Below, in pieces: positions 1 through 7,300 of a DNA stretch of 64,000 nucleotides. Position numbers and translations under genes: made by a program. Every line of letters starts with the position of its first letter. Position 1 is the first letter of the stretch. Below the pieces are notes generated by a model. It made no database searches. It was not told the DNA's origin and worked only from the letters and a program-made list of their open reading frames with translations. Location of the stretch: NCBI GenBank assembly GCA_046729255.1, contig JBKPGF010000004.1, forward strand, positions 1-64,000, written 5' to 3'. Source of the stretch: PALSA-612 sp046729255 (GTDB lineage: Bacteria; Actinomycetota; Thermoleophilia; Gaiellales; Gaiellaceae).

Positions 1-290
1 GGCTACAACTGCAGCCTGGCCGACAGCACCGGCGCGCCGCGGCTGGTCACCAGTGCCTCCTCGTTCGGCAAGCTCGTCACCGACGTGCGGCTGAGCATCG
101 ACAACGCCACCGGTGACGTCGACCGGGCGAACACGATCGCCACCAACCAGATCGTCACCCGGGACGTGCCGAAGGACGCCAGGACGAGAAACGTCGCATC
201 GATTGTCCGACGATTTCGACGTCCTGGCTCGGCCGGGATCAGCAGAGAGAGATTCCAGGAGCGGTTCGCTGCAACTGAACGTGACTGCCG
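1..290 (+). pseudogene. 5'-nucleotidase-family fragment, decayed
   Basis: Frame 1 begins in mid-protein at the window edge. Its first 60 residues (GYNCSLADSTG, then VTSASSFGKLVTDV, then NQIVTRDVPKD) resemble the region after the metallophosphatase core in actinobacterial 5'-nucleotidase/2',3'-cyclic phosphodiesterase proteins. After about position 180 the likeness is lost. A plausible continuation (DDFDVLARP) is found in another frame from about 217, which suggests a frameshift near 205-217. No C-terminal substrate-binding domain follows. It is either a decayed gene or an assembly break; the upstream part is outside the window. Confidence 0.55.
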
Positions 291-361
291 GTGCGTGGCC
301 GACCGAGCCATCACGACAGCTTCACGCAAATCAGCGCGGGGCGTCTATCCCGGCGAGGTTC

Positions 362-586
362 CTATGAGGGTTTGGCGAAACGGCGAACAAGCACGCCGGC
401 CGCAATGCTTGCCCCTGCGACTGCGGCATACCCGAATCCGAGGTACCAGCTGGGAACCTCGACTTCCGACCAACGCTCGGTGTAGATCCCAACGGCGGCG
501 AAGGCGATGAGGGTCCACCATCGACACTGCCCGAGGACAAAGTCACCACCGATGAGTACGGGTACGACGATGTTGGAGTTATCGAC
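362..586 (-). pseudogene. small two-TM membrane protein frame without a recognisable start
   Basis: This minus-strand frame encodes about 74 residues that look like real protein: two hydrophobic segments (FVLGQCRWWTLIAFAAVGIY and YLGFGYAAVAGASIAAGVLV) separated by an acidic loop and ending in basic RRFAKPS before TAG. A consensus-like ribosome site AAGGAGGT lies exactly where the frame becomes protein-like, but no ATG, GTG or TTG exists in frame between the upstream stop and the end. The frame sits almost exactly inside the 366-627 inverted repeat. It may have lost its start (GTC stands where GTG would fit VDNSN) or may use a rare codon. No function can be assigned. Confidence 0.4.
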
Positions 587-627
587 CTCCTTCCGCGGGG
601 GATGAGCAGGCGTTTCGCCAAACCCTC
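366..627. repeat. 17-bp perfect inverted repeat flanking a small gene
   Basis: GAGGGTTTGGCGAAACG at 366-382 recurs as its exact reverse complement at 611-627, with 228 bp between the arms. The same motif, slightly changed, forms a second inverted pair at 43460-43631. No transposase is present. Confidence 0.75.
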
Positions 628-675
628 CTGTCGCGGATGCACCGCGTCACGTCTGGGGGATTGGTAACGCGTCGT

Positions 676-1128
676 TCACGCTTCGGCGGCCTTTTCGTCG
701 GCCTCCATCCTTGCGAGGGCCGCGTCGAGCACGGCGTACTCGGCCTCCTCGATCGCCGCGTACGCGTAGTCGATCGCGAACAGAGCATCGTCCTCCGCGT
801 TCTGCGCATTCTCCTGCGCTTTCTCGACGTTGTGCTCCGCTCTCTTGCGATCGATGTCGTCGCGAACCTTCGCGACGTGTTCGTGCCAGGTTCGTTGCAC
901 GTCGTCCCACCAGACGGAGATCTTCCCCTTGTTTGCCTCGGCCGACTCGCGCAGCTTGTCGGCCTTCGCCTGAGCCGACTCACGCGCTGCCTGGACGTCC
1001 TGCTGCAGCTCGGCCTTAGCTTTGCCGCGCGCCGCCTCTGCGCGTTCTTGAGCCTCCTTCGCGCGCGTAGCCAGCTTATCCAGCTGGTCCGCCGCGGTCG
1101 TCCAAGCCGCTTGGCCTGTTGTAGTCAT
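676..1128 (-). CDS. alanine/glutamate-rich coiled-coil protein
   Basis: The product has 150 residues, is highly charged, lacks Cys and has no signal peptide or membrane segment. Heptad-like Ala/Leu/Glu/Lys spacing over most of its length predicts a long helix or coiled coil, broken by a WWDDVQRTWHEH patch near residues 73-84. The start is well supported: GGAAGGAGGAGGAT directly precedes the ATG, and a TAGCCT -10-like hexamer lies at 1143-1148. It stands alone in a decayed region. I do not recognise a named family; stress-associated helical proteins of this composition are common in soil actinobacteria, but that is only analogy. Confidence 0.7.
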   Translation of the reverse strand: MTTTGQAAWTTAADQLDKLATRAKEAQERAEAARGKAKAELQQDVQAARESAQAKADKLRESAEANKGKISVWWDDVQRTWHEHVAKVRDDIDRKRAEHNVEKAQENAQNAEDDALFAIDYAYAAIEEAEYAVLDAALARMEADEKAAEA

Positions 1129-1257
1129 ATCCTCCTCCTTCCAGGCTAACCCCCGCTCGCGAGGCCGCCGCCCCGGACGATGCGAGCCCGAACACGATTC
1201 GTAGTTATCGTTACAAATGCCGTTCAGAAGTCAACCGCAAAGTTCGGCGGACTGCTC

Positions 1258-1365
1258 TTCAGACGAAGCCTTCAGCTGCCCGTAGGTGTTTGCGATGTGC
1301 GGGACGCCGAGGAGGTCGCCGTCTACTGCCTGGAGTGTGCGGCGCGGGAGTTCGGCGGGCAGTGA
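1258..1365 (+). pseudogene. zinc-ribbon protein C-terminal remnant
   Basis: The last about 25 codons of this frame (DAEEVAVYCLECAAREFGG, then a stop) resemble the C-terminal end of small actinobacterial zinc-ribbon proteins that finish with a Cys-x2-Cys and an AREFG-type tail. The matching N-terminal Cys pair and a convincing start are missing, so it looks like a gene remnant. The following 1366-1567 stretch holds nothing I can identify. Confidence 0.3.
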
Positions 1366-1567
1366 ACACACACCTGACTCGTTGTCTTGACGTAGAGTTG
1401 CGCGTCCACGGGATGGCTATAGGGCCAGCCCGAGAGGCGAAGGGGAGAACTTTATCGCCGGGCACTCGCCCGAGGTTGGCTCAACGCACTACGCCTCGGC
1501 GGACTCGGCCGAGCGAGCCCGCGAGCTCGTCACAAGGGCGTTCTCGTGACGCCCCCGGTAGATGAAG

Positions 1568-1642
1568 TCGGGGCGGGGAGATTCGAACTCCCGACCTCTT
1601 GGCCCCCAGCCAAGCGCGCTAACCAGGCTGCGCCACGCCCCG
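1568..1642 (-). tRNA. tRNA-Pro, anticodon GGG
   Basis: Read on the minus strand, the acceptor arms CGGGGCG and CGCCCCG pair fully, followed by discriminator A. The D-arm is GCGCAGCCTGGTTAGCGC. The anticodon stem CTTGG/CCAAG encloses the loop CTGGGGG (anticodon GGG), and the T-arm has the standard TTCGAATC loop. CCA is not encoded. All four arms are intact. Confidence 0.95.
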
Positions 1643-1760
1643 ATGCACTGCTCCTCGAAATGGACAGATACCCGTGGTGTGCTGATTCGTTATCACGAGC
1701 GACAATCCCGTTGTCAGGAGCCGCTCGGATTCAAGTCATTTGCAGGCAGTTCTCCTTCCT

Positions 1761-1810
1761 GACCGCAGTTCCCCCAGACTAGCGCGCTAACCAGGCTGCG
1801 CCACGCCCCG
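1761..1810 (-). pseudogene. tRNA-Pro partial duplicate
   Basis: Positions 1771-1810 match 1603-1642 of the intact tRNA-Pro at 37 of 40 bases, covering the 5' acceptor strand, D-arm and anticodon loop CTGGGGG. The three changes (1778-1780) break the normal anticodon stem, and the T-arm and 3' acceptor strand are unrecognisable. It lies 128 bp 5' of the real tRNA on the same strand. The rest of 1643-1954 shows no other gene. Confidence 0.7.
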
Positions 1811-1954
1811 CTTTGTCCCCACACGATACCGCGGAGAAAGGAAGGGCCACCTCGATCTTGTAGATCGAAGCGTATGTCGTCCGGAGATCGGACTTCAGCC
1901 CCGATGCCGTCTACCAATCAGGTCCGTGGCCGTGCCTGCCGAAAGAGGTAGCGG

Positions 1955-2815
1955 ATGCGTTCTTTCGTCGCATCTGTGGGCACGATTTGCGCGCTCTTCC
2001 TCCTGCCGGGAACCGCCTCCTCGGTGGGTGTCGGCGACGCCGACGTCGCCGCCCTGCAGGTAGCTCTGCGCGCCGCGAATGCCTACTCGGGCGCGGTCGA
2101 CGGCTGGCGCGGGCCGGAGACGGACGAGGCACTCCTCGCCTTCCAGAAGGCAGCCGGTCTCGAACCTGACGGGATCGTCGGCCCGCGTACGCGACGGGCG
2201 TTCGGCGCGCTCGGACGGCCCCAGCTGGGTGCACGCGTGCTGTCCGTGAAGTCGCGCGGCTGGGACGTCGCCGAGCTCCAGTTCCGGCTCACCTGGCACG
2301 GCTTCCCTTCCGGGCCGTTCGACGGCGTATACGGGCCGCGGCTGGAGGCGGCCGTGCGCCGCTTCCAGCGGTTCGCTCATCTGCCGCGGGTCGGTATCGC
2401 AGGCCCGAGGACGGTCGCCGCGCTCGGCCGGCCGCGTCCCCGTTCGCCGCTCCCCCTCGACTGGCCTGTCGCCGGGGAGCTCGGCGACGGGTTTGGGCCC
2501 AGAGGCGACGCATTCCATGCCGGACAGGACTTCGTCACTTCGGCCGGCACGCCGGTGACGGCCGCTCGAGCGGGACGGGTCGTTTGGGCCGCTCCACTCG
2601 GGAGCTTCGGAAATACCGTGGTCGTCGCCCATGGCCGCGGCGTCAGAACGCTCTACGCGCACCTGTCCAGGATCGACGTGCACCTGTTCGACGACGTCGC
2701 CTCGGGAGCCCACATCGGCGCCGTGGGATCGACCGGGCGCTCGACCGGCCCCCACCTCCACTTCGAGGTGCGGGTGCGCGGCGCCGCCGTCGACCCGCTC
2801 GGCGCGCTCCGCTAG
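1955..2815 (+). CDS. secreted M23 (LytM-type) peptidase with two peptidoglycan-binding repeats
   Basis: Product of 286 residues. An N-terminal signal-like segment (about 1-22) is followed by two PG_binding_1 repeats (about 28-85 and 95-157, each with an FDGVYGPR/VDGWRGPET-type turn), then an M23 endopeptidase domain (about 168-286). The zinc site is intact: H188-A-G-Q-D192 and H267-L-H269, with H236 in YAHLS as the likely catalytic histidine. Proteins of this design cut peptide crosslinks in peptidoglycan outside the cell. An AGAGG ribosome site precedes the ATG. The gene converges on the XRE regulator with a 4-bp overlap. Confidence 0.93.
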   Translation: MRSFVASVGTICALFLLPGTASSVGVGDADVAALQVALRAANAYSGAVDGWRGPETDEALLAFQKAAGLEPDGIVGPRTRRAFGALGRPQLGARVLSVKSRGWDVAELQFRLTWHGFPSGPFDGVYGPRLEAAVRRFQRFAHLPRVGIAGPRTVAALGRPRPRSPLPLDWPVAGELGDGFGPRGDAFHAGQDFVTSAGTPVTAARAGRVVWAAPLGSFGNTVVVAHGRGVRTLYAHLSRIDVHLFDDVASGAHIGAVGSTGRSTGPHLHFEVRVRGAAVDPLGALR

Positions 2816-3105
2816 CCGAGCCGCTTGTAGAGGCGATCGACGAGGTCGGGCATCCGCTCGAGGCGCTCGGTGATGACGCGCACGCGGTACTCGAGGAAGT
2901 GCTCGGGCTCGACGCCGAGAGCACGCGCCAGCCGCTCGAGGATCTCGTTCGAGGGCACTGGCCGGTTGCCGTGCATGATGTGGTTGAGGTAGCCGGCCGA
3001 TAGCCCTGTCTTCGCCCCGAGGCCGCGAAACGTCACGCCTGAGTCCGCCATGAGGCCGATCGCCGTTTCGCCGAAGGGCCGCTCGCTGAACCGCCGCCTT
3101 CTCAT
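2812..3105 (-). CDS. XRE-family helix-turn-helix regulator
   Basis: A 97-residue protein with an HTH_3-type domain (about 15-70): GLGAKTGLSAGYLNHIMHG is the helix-turn-helix and ILERLARALGVEPEHF the last helices. The basic N-terminus (MRRRRFSERPFG) is unusual. It overlaps proS by the four bases ATGA, so it is translated from the proS transcript; its target is not visible from the sequence. Confidence 0.85.
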   Translation of the reverse strand: MRRRRFSERPFGETAIGLMADSGVTFRGLGAKTGLSAGYLNHIMHGNRPVPSNEILERLARALGVEPEHFLEYRVRVITERLERMPDLVDRLYKRLG

Positions 3106-4751
3106 CCGATCGCCACCTCGTCCATCAGCACCCGCCGCTCTTCCCCAGTCTGCCGCACGAACACGTCGACCGCGCCGTCCTCGAGCGTCTTCTTGCCTAC
3201 GGTGATCCGGTATGGGCAGCCGATGAGGTCCGCGTCCGCAAACTTCTCGCCCGCGCGCAGCTCACGATCGTCGAGCAGGACCGAAACGCCGGTCGCCTCG
3301 AACCGCTGCTCGAGCGCCGCGGCCTGCTCCTCGAGGCCCGGCAGGGCGACGACGTGCACGTCGTACGGCGCGACGGACGTCGGCCAGACGATCCCTCGCT
3401 CGTCGTGGTGCTGCTCGACGATCGCGGCCATCGTCCTCGCGGGGCCGATGCCGTAGCTGCCCATCACGACCGACTTTTCTTGACCGTCCTCGTCGAGGTA
3501 CGTCGCGTCGAGCGCCAGCGAATGAAAGGTGCCGAGCTTGAAGATGTGCCCAATCTCGATTGCCGTCTGGACAACGAGCCGGCCGCCGCACAGGGGGCAG
3601 CGGTCGCCTTCCCGAGCCTGCCGGATGTCGGCGAAGCGCGGCTCGTAGTCGCGGCCGGCCTCGACGCCGCGGACGTGCCACCCGTCCCGATTCGCGCCTG
3701 CGACGAACTGGCCCTCGCGGAGCGCCTCGTCGGCGATGACCTCGACCTCGACGCCGAGCGGGCCGATCGAGCCTCCGCCCGCGCCGAAGGCCTCCTGGAT
3801 CTCGTCATCCGTCGCCAGGCGGAAGGATGCCTCGAAGATCGTCTCCAGCTTCTCCTCGCTCAGCCGGTCGTCACCGCGCACGAGCGCGAGGACGACCCGG
3901 TCGCCGACGACGAGCGGCATCGCCTTGGACGTCGCCGCGTCGTCGATCCCCAGCAGCTCGGCGAGCGCCTCGATCGTCGCCACACCCGGCGTCTCGATTT
4001 CCTCCGGAGCGGGCAGCGCATCGGGAAAGTCCGGCCCGCGCGGGACGCCGCGGGCCGCTTCGATATCCGCAAAGTAGTCGCCGTTCTCGCAGCGCATGAG
4101 CTCGTTCTCGCCCGACCCGGTCGGCGCGAGGAAGCCGAGAGACTCCTTCCCGCCCATGATCCCGGACTCCGCTTCGACGAGGTACGCCTCCAGGTCGCAG
4201 CGCTCCCAGATGCGTTCGTACGCCTGCTTGTGGCGCTCGAAGCTCACGTCGAGCCCGGCCGCGTCCCGGTCGAACGAGTACGAGTCCTTCATGATGAACT
4301 CGCGGACGCGGAGCAGCCCCCCGCGCGGCCGGGGCTCGTCGCGCTCCTTCGTCGAGAAGTGGTACCAGACCTGCGGCAGCTGCTTGTACGACTGCAGTTC
4401 GCGCGCGTGGAACGTCATCGTCTCCTCGTGAGACAGCGGCAGGACGTATCGCCCGCCCGAGCCGTCCTGGAGCTTGAAGACCTGTGGGATCGCGATCCGG
4501 CCCGTCCGCTCCCAGAGTTCCGCCGGCGTGAGCACCGGGCAAAGCATCTCCTGCCCGCCGATTGCGTTCATCTCCTCCCGGATGATCTGCACGACCTTCT
4601 GGTGGACGCGCCAGCCGAGCGGCAGGAAGGTGAAGAGACCCGCGCCGACCTGGCGAATGAAGCCGCCGCGTACGAGCAGCCTGTGGCTCGCGGCCTCGGC
4701 GTCCGCCGGGTCCTCGCGCAGCGTCGGCAGGAACAGCCGTGATGCCCGCAT
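3102..4751 (-). CDS. proS: prolyl-tRNA synthetase (bacterial type with editing insert)
   Basis: This 549-residue class II synthetase charges tRNA-Pro with proline. Motif 1 (GLFTFLPLGWRVHQKV), motif 2 (RPRGGLLRVREFIMKDSYSF, about 140-160) and motif 3 (GSYGIGPART) are present. The about 150-residue insert between motifs 2 and 3 is the editing domain that clears Ala-tRNA-Pro. The C-terminal anticodon-binding domain is complete. The start lies 9 bp after the ispG stop, in the usual ispG-proS order, and its end overlaps the XRE gene. Confidence 0.97.
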   Translation of the reverse strand: MRASRLFLPTLREDPADAEAASHRLLVRGGFIRQVGAGLFTFLPLGWRVHQKVVQIIREEMNAIGGQEMLCPVLTPAELWERTGRIAIPQVFKLQDGSGGRYVLPLSHEETMTFHARELQSYKQLPQVWYHFSTKERDEPRPRGGLLRVREFIMKDSYSFDRDAAGLDVSFERHKQAYERIWERCDLEAYLVEAESGIMGGKESLGFLAPTGSGENELMRCENGDYFADIEAARGVPRGPDFPDALPAPEEIETPGVATIEALAELLGIDDAATSKAMPLVVGDRVVLALVRGDDRLSEEKLETIFEASFRLATDDEIQEAFGAGGGSIGPLGVEVEVIADEALREGQFVAGANRDGWHVRGVEAGRDYEPRFADIRQAREGDRCPLCGGRLVVQTAIEIGHIFKLGTFHSLALDATYLDEDGQEKSVVMGSYGIGPARTMAAIVEQHHDERGIVWPTSVAPYDVHVVALPGLEEQAAALEQRFEATGVSVLLDDRELRAGEKFADADLIGCPYRITVGKKTLEDGAVDVFVRQTGEERRVLMDEVAIG

Positions 4752-4760
4752 CAGGGCAGG

Positions 4761-5036
4761 TTATTCGAGGGGGATGAGCGACGCCTCGGCCATGGCCAGC
4801 GCCGCCGGCTTCGCCATCTTCAGGCGCTTCGGGCGTTTCATCCCGCTCGCGATCCAGGCATCGATCTCGTCGAACAGCTCGTCCACGAGCACGGCCGACG
4901 GCACCTTCTTCAGCACGCGGCCGTGTGCGTAGACGAAACCGACGTCGCGGCCGCCGGCAATGCCGAAGTCGGCATCTCCCGCCTCGCCCGGCCCGTTCAC
5001 GGCGCAGCCGAGCAATGCGACCTCGAATGCCTCCGC
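4761..5036 (-). pseudogene. ispG: IspG C-terminal part, separated from the rest by an in-frame TAA
   Basis: This is the same reading frame as the IspG body but lies after a TAA at 5037-5039. It encodes the C-terminal iron-sulfur region, including LLGCAVNGPGEAGDADFGIA, which carries the third cluster cysteine and the conserved NGPGE glutamate. If translated separately it could begin only at a TTG at 5015, which has no ribosome site. No frameshift is needed: seven codons (AEAFEVA) bridge the stop and the conserved motif. It is best read as the end of one gene broken by a nonsense codon or a sequence error. Confidence 0.8.
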
Positions 5037-5894
5037 TTAGCGATCGTGACGCTCCTCGACCTCGGCGGCGAGCGACTCGACGCCGACGTTGTCGCGGCCG
5101 CATGACGGGCAGGCTATGAGAATCGGCCCGCGTTCACGCAGACCGAGGGACTTGAGGATCTCCCAGGCCACCTTGACCTCTTCCACCGGATCGGCCGTGA
5201 GCGAGACGCGCATCGTGTCGCCGATCCCATCGACGAGCAACGCCCCCATGCCGACGGCGCTCTTGATGCCGCCGGAGAATGGCGTTCCCGCCTCCGTCAC
5301 GCCGAGATGGATCGGATACGGCACCTTCGCTGAGAGCTTTCGGTAGGCGCGAATCATCGTCGGCACGTGGCTCGACTTCACCGAGATCTTGAAGTCCCGG
5401 TAGTCGAGCGCCTCCAGCAGGCGCACCTCCTCGAGCGCGGCCTCGACGAGCGCCTCGGCCTGGTCCTCCTGTGCGAGACCGGCCAGGTGCTTGGGCAGCG
5501 AGCCAGAGTTGGCGCCGATCCGCATCGGTATGCCGGCCGCCTTCGCCGCCTTCACGACGAGCTCGACCTTCTCCGGCCCGCCGATGTTGCCCGGGTTGAT
5601 GCGTACGGCCGCCACGCCCCCCTCAATCGCCTTCAGCGCGAGCGACGCGTTGAAGTGGATGTCGGCGATCACGGGCAGCGGCGAGAGCTTCACGATCGTC
5701 GGCAGCGCCTCTGCGTCCTCGGTCTTCGGCACGGCGACGCGGACGACCTCACAGCCCGCTGACGCAAGCGCGGCGATCTGCGCCGTCGTCGCCTCGACGT
5801 CGTGCGTCTTCGTGAGTGTCATCGACTGCACGACGACGGGCGCTCCACCGCCGATCGGCACGCCGCCGACGTGAATCTGGCGCGGACTGGCCAT
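5037..5894 (-). CDS. ispG: 4-hydroxy-3-methylbut-2-enyl diphosphate synthase (IspG), truncated by in-frame TAA
   Basis: IspG makes HMBPP from methylerythritol cyclodiphosphate in the MEP isoprenoid pathway. The TIM-barrel part is complete (RQIHVGGVPIGGG, NPGNIGG, KSSHVPTMI) and runs into the first two cluster cysteines at CPSCGR. Translation then meets TAA after VEERHDR, before the third cysteine. The ATG at 5894 was chosen because the family begins at MASPRQIHVGG. TACAAT at 5903-5908 is a good -10 for a leaderless mRNA. dxr, the first committed enzyme of the same pathway, is nearby. As written, the product could not hold a normal [4Fe-4S] cluster. Confidence 0.85.
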   Translation of the reverse strand: MASPRQIHVGGVPIGGGAPVVVQSMTLTKTHDVEATTAQIAALASAGCEVVRVAVPKTEDAEALPTIVKLSPLPVIADIHFNASLALKAIEGGVAAVRINPGNIGGPEKVELVVKAAKAAGIPMRIGANSGSLPKHLAGLAQEDQAEALVEAALEEVRLLEALDYRDFKISVKSSHVPTMIRAYRKLSAKVPYPIHLGVTEAGTPFSGGIKSAVGMGALLVDGIGDTMRVSLTADPVEEVKVAWEILKSLGLRERGPILIACPSCGRDNVGVESLAAEVEERHDR

Positions 5895-5902
5895 AGGGTT
5901 CG

Positions 5903-5908
5903 ATTGTA
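5903..5908 (-). promoter_or_regulatory. candidate -10 (TACAAT) of ispG
   Basis: TACAAT lies 8 nt before the ispG ATG, in the intergenic space after rseP. This is the spacing expected if transcription begins at or next to the start codon. Confidence 0.5.
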
Positions 5909-6048
5909 GTTGCGTGCTTGCTGACGCTTGTGCCCGGCTAGTTCTGGGGCGTCGCCGGCGAAGGAGCGAGCTCGCAGCGAAGTCGGTATCCGACGAGTCT
6001 CCACCCGCCGGAAGTCCAACGCGCAAGCGACCTGGACTTCCGGCGGCC
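5905..6048 (-). repeat. intergenic hairpin repeat after the rseP stop codon
   Basis: Directly after the rseP stop, a 14-bp perfect stem (6005-6018 with 6033-6046; core GGAAGTCCA/TGGACTTCC) encloses a 14-nt loop. A diverged copy follows the sepF stop at 15945-16036. The remainder, with GGATAC...TTCGC...GCGACGCCC, loosely resembles the larger repeat family at 25196, 34953 and 41291. It probably also acts as a terminator between rseP and ispG. Confidence 0.6.
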
Positions 6049-7251
6049 TTAGCCGCCGCCTAGTCTGCCAACGTCGTTCGTCAGGCCGACGAAGAAGAGC
6101 AGCAGCACGAGAGCGATGCCGACGACCGAGACGCGCTCGTAGATCTCGCGCCGGATGGCGTGGCCGCGGATCTTCTCCGCAACCGCGAACACGATGTGTC
6201 CACCGTCCAGCGGCAGCAGCGGCAGGAGATTGAGCAGGCCGAGCGACAGGCTGATGAACGCGAGCACCGCGAGGTACGACTCCCATCCTTGCCGCGCGGC
6301 GGACGACGACTCGTCGACGATGCCGATCGGGCTCGCGATCTGCTCACGTCCTTCCTCGTGGACGATGTTGCCGAGTGACTTGCCGATCTCCTTCGTCAGC
6401 CGCACGGTAAGTAGCACCGATTCCTGGAACGACTCCAATCGACCGAGCGGTTCGGCACCCAGACGGAAGCCGAGGCGATAGACATCATCGTCGTCGAGCC
6501 TCGCACGGACGGGGCCGAGGGTCACGCGCTCGCCGTTCCGGAGGACGACGAGGAGCAGCTGGCCGCCCTCCGAGCCGGAGATGCGCTCCGTGATCTTCTC
6601 GGGCGTCACCCGTGCGCCGTCGATCTCGAGGATCCGGTCGCCCGCCTTCAGGCCGACCTGCTGCGCGGGGCGGCCGTCGAACACCTCCTCCACCTTGGTC
6701 GTCGCCTTGCCGCCCGCCGACATGAGGACGATCGCAAAGACGATCACCGCAAAGACGAGGTTCGTCGCCGGCCCGGCACCGATGGCCACGATGCGCTTCC
6801 AGATCGCCTGCCGCCAGTAGGCGTCCTCGGCGAGGCTGTCGCGGATGTGCTTCACCCCGCGGTCGATGCCGTTCGCGCCGTTCTCAGAAGCGGCGGCCTC
6901 GAAGGCATCGAGCTCCACCCGCGCCCGGTCGTAGTTCTCCGCGGCGATCGCGCGCTTGAGGCGCTCCGCGGGCCCGACGAGCTCGGGCGCGTCATGGATC
7001 GCGCCGCCGAAGAATGCGTCGACGTCGGAGGGCTGCGGCCGCGTCATGCCGGGGATCGTCACGTAGCCCCCGAGCGGCACCACGCGGAAGGCATAGTCGA
7101 TGTCGTTGCGGCGCACCTTCGCGAGCGGTGGGCCGAACCCGATCGAAAAGCCGCGCGGCCGCATGCCGACCGCCAGCGCGCCGTAAAAGTGGCCCAGCTC
7201 GTGGATGACGATGAGGAACGCTAGGCCGAGGATCGCGACGAGAATGCTCAT
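6049..7251 (-). CDS. rseP: RIP metalloprotease RseP (site-2 protease, M50)
   Basis: A 400-residue integral membrane zinc protease. HELGH at residues 17-21 lies in TM1, a PDZ domain sits near 185-260 (GRPAQQVGLKAGDRILEIDG), and the third zinc ligand is in NLLPLLPLDGGH near the C-terminus. The family cuts membrane-bound anti-sigma factors and signal peptides within the bilayer. An inserted stretch of about 70 residues between TM1 and TM2 (about 80-150, charged) is longer than in the E. coli protein. It lies between dxr and ispG, the usual order in actinobacteria. Confidence 0.95.
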   Translation of the reverse strand: MSILVAILGLAFLIVIHELGHFYGALAVGMRPRGFSIGFGPPLAKVRRNDIDYAFRVVPLGGYVTIPGMTRPQPSDVDAFFGGAIHDAPELVGPAERLKRAIAAENYDRARVELDAFEAAASENGANGIDRGVKHIRDSLAEDAYWRQAIWKRIVAIGAGPATNLVFAVIVFAIVLMSAGGKATTKVEEVFDGRPAQQVGLKAGDRILEIDGARVTPEKITERISGSEGGQLLLVVLRNGERVTLGPVRARLDDDDVYRLGFRLGAEPLGRLESFQESVLLTVRLTKEIGKSLGNIVHEEGREQIASPIGIVDESSSAARQGWESYLAVLAFISLSLGLLNLLPLLPLDGGHIVFAVAEKIRGHAIRREIYERVSVVGIALVLLLFFVGLTNDVGRLGGG

Positions 7252-7300
7252 GCGCGTGCCTCGCCGAGGAACGCGCAGGCACCAAGTTCAGTTCTCTGCC

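Noticed and set aside
1546..1782. Open reading frame starting GAGRFELPTSW
   Set aside because: This is the well-known false protein produced by translating the antisense of a tRNA; the DNA is tRNA-Pro.
1568..1810. tRNA-Pro and its partial copy as attL/attR of an integrated element
   Set aside because: Only 128 bp separate the copies, there is no integrase, and the repeated part is the 5' half, whereas integrases usually rebuild the 3' end.
4758..4763. TAACCT as a leaderless promoter of proS (likewise TAACAT before sepF and TAGTCT before ald)
   Set aside because: In each case the TA comes from the stop codon of the gene just upstream in an operon, so the match is expected by chance.
5037..5039. 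Selenocysteine or pyrrolysine recoding in ispG
   Set aside because: The codon is TAA, which is not used for either, and no insertion element is visible.
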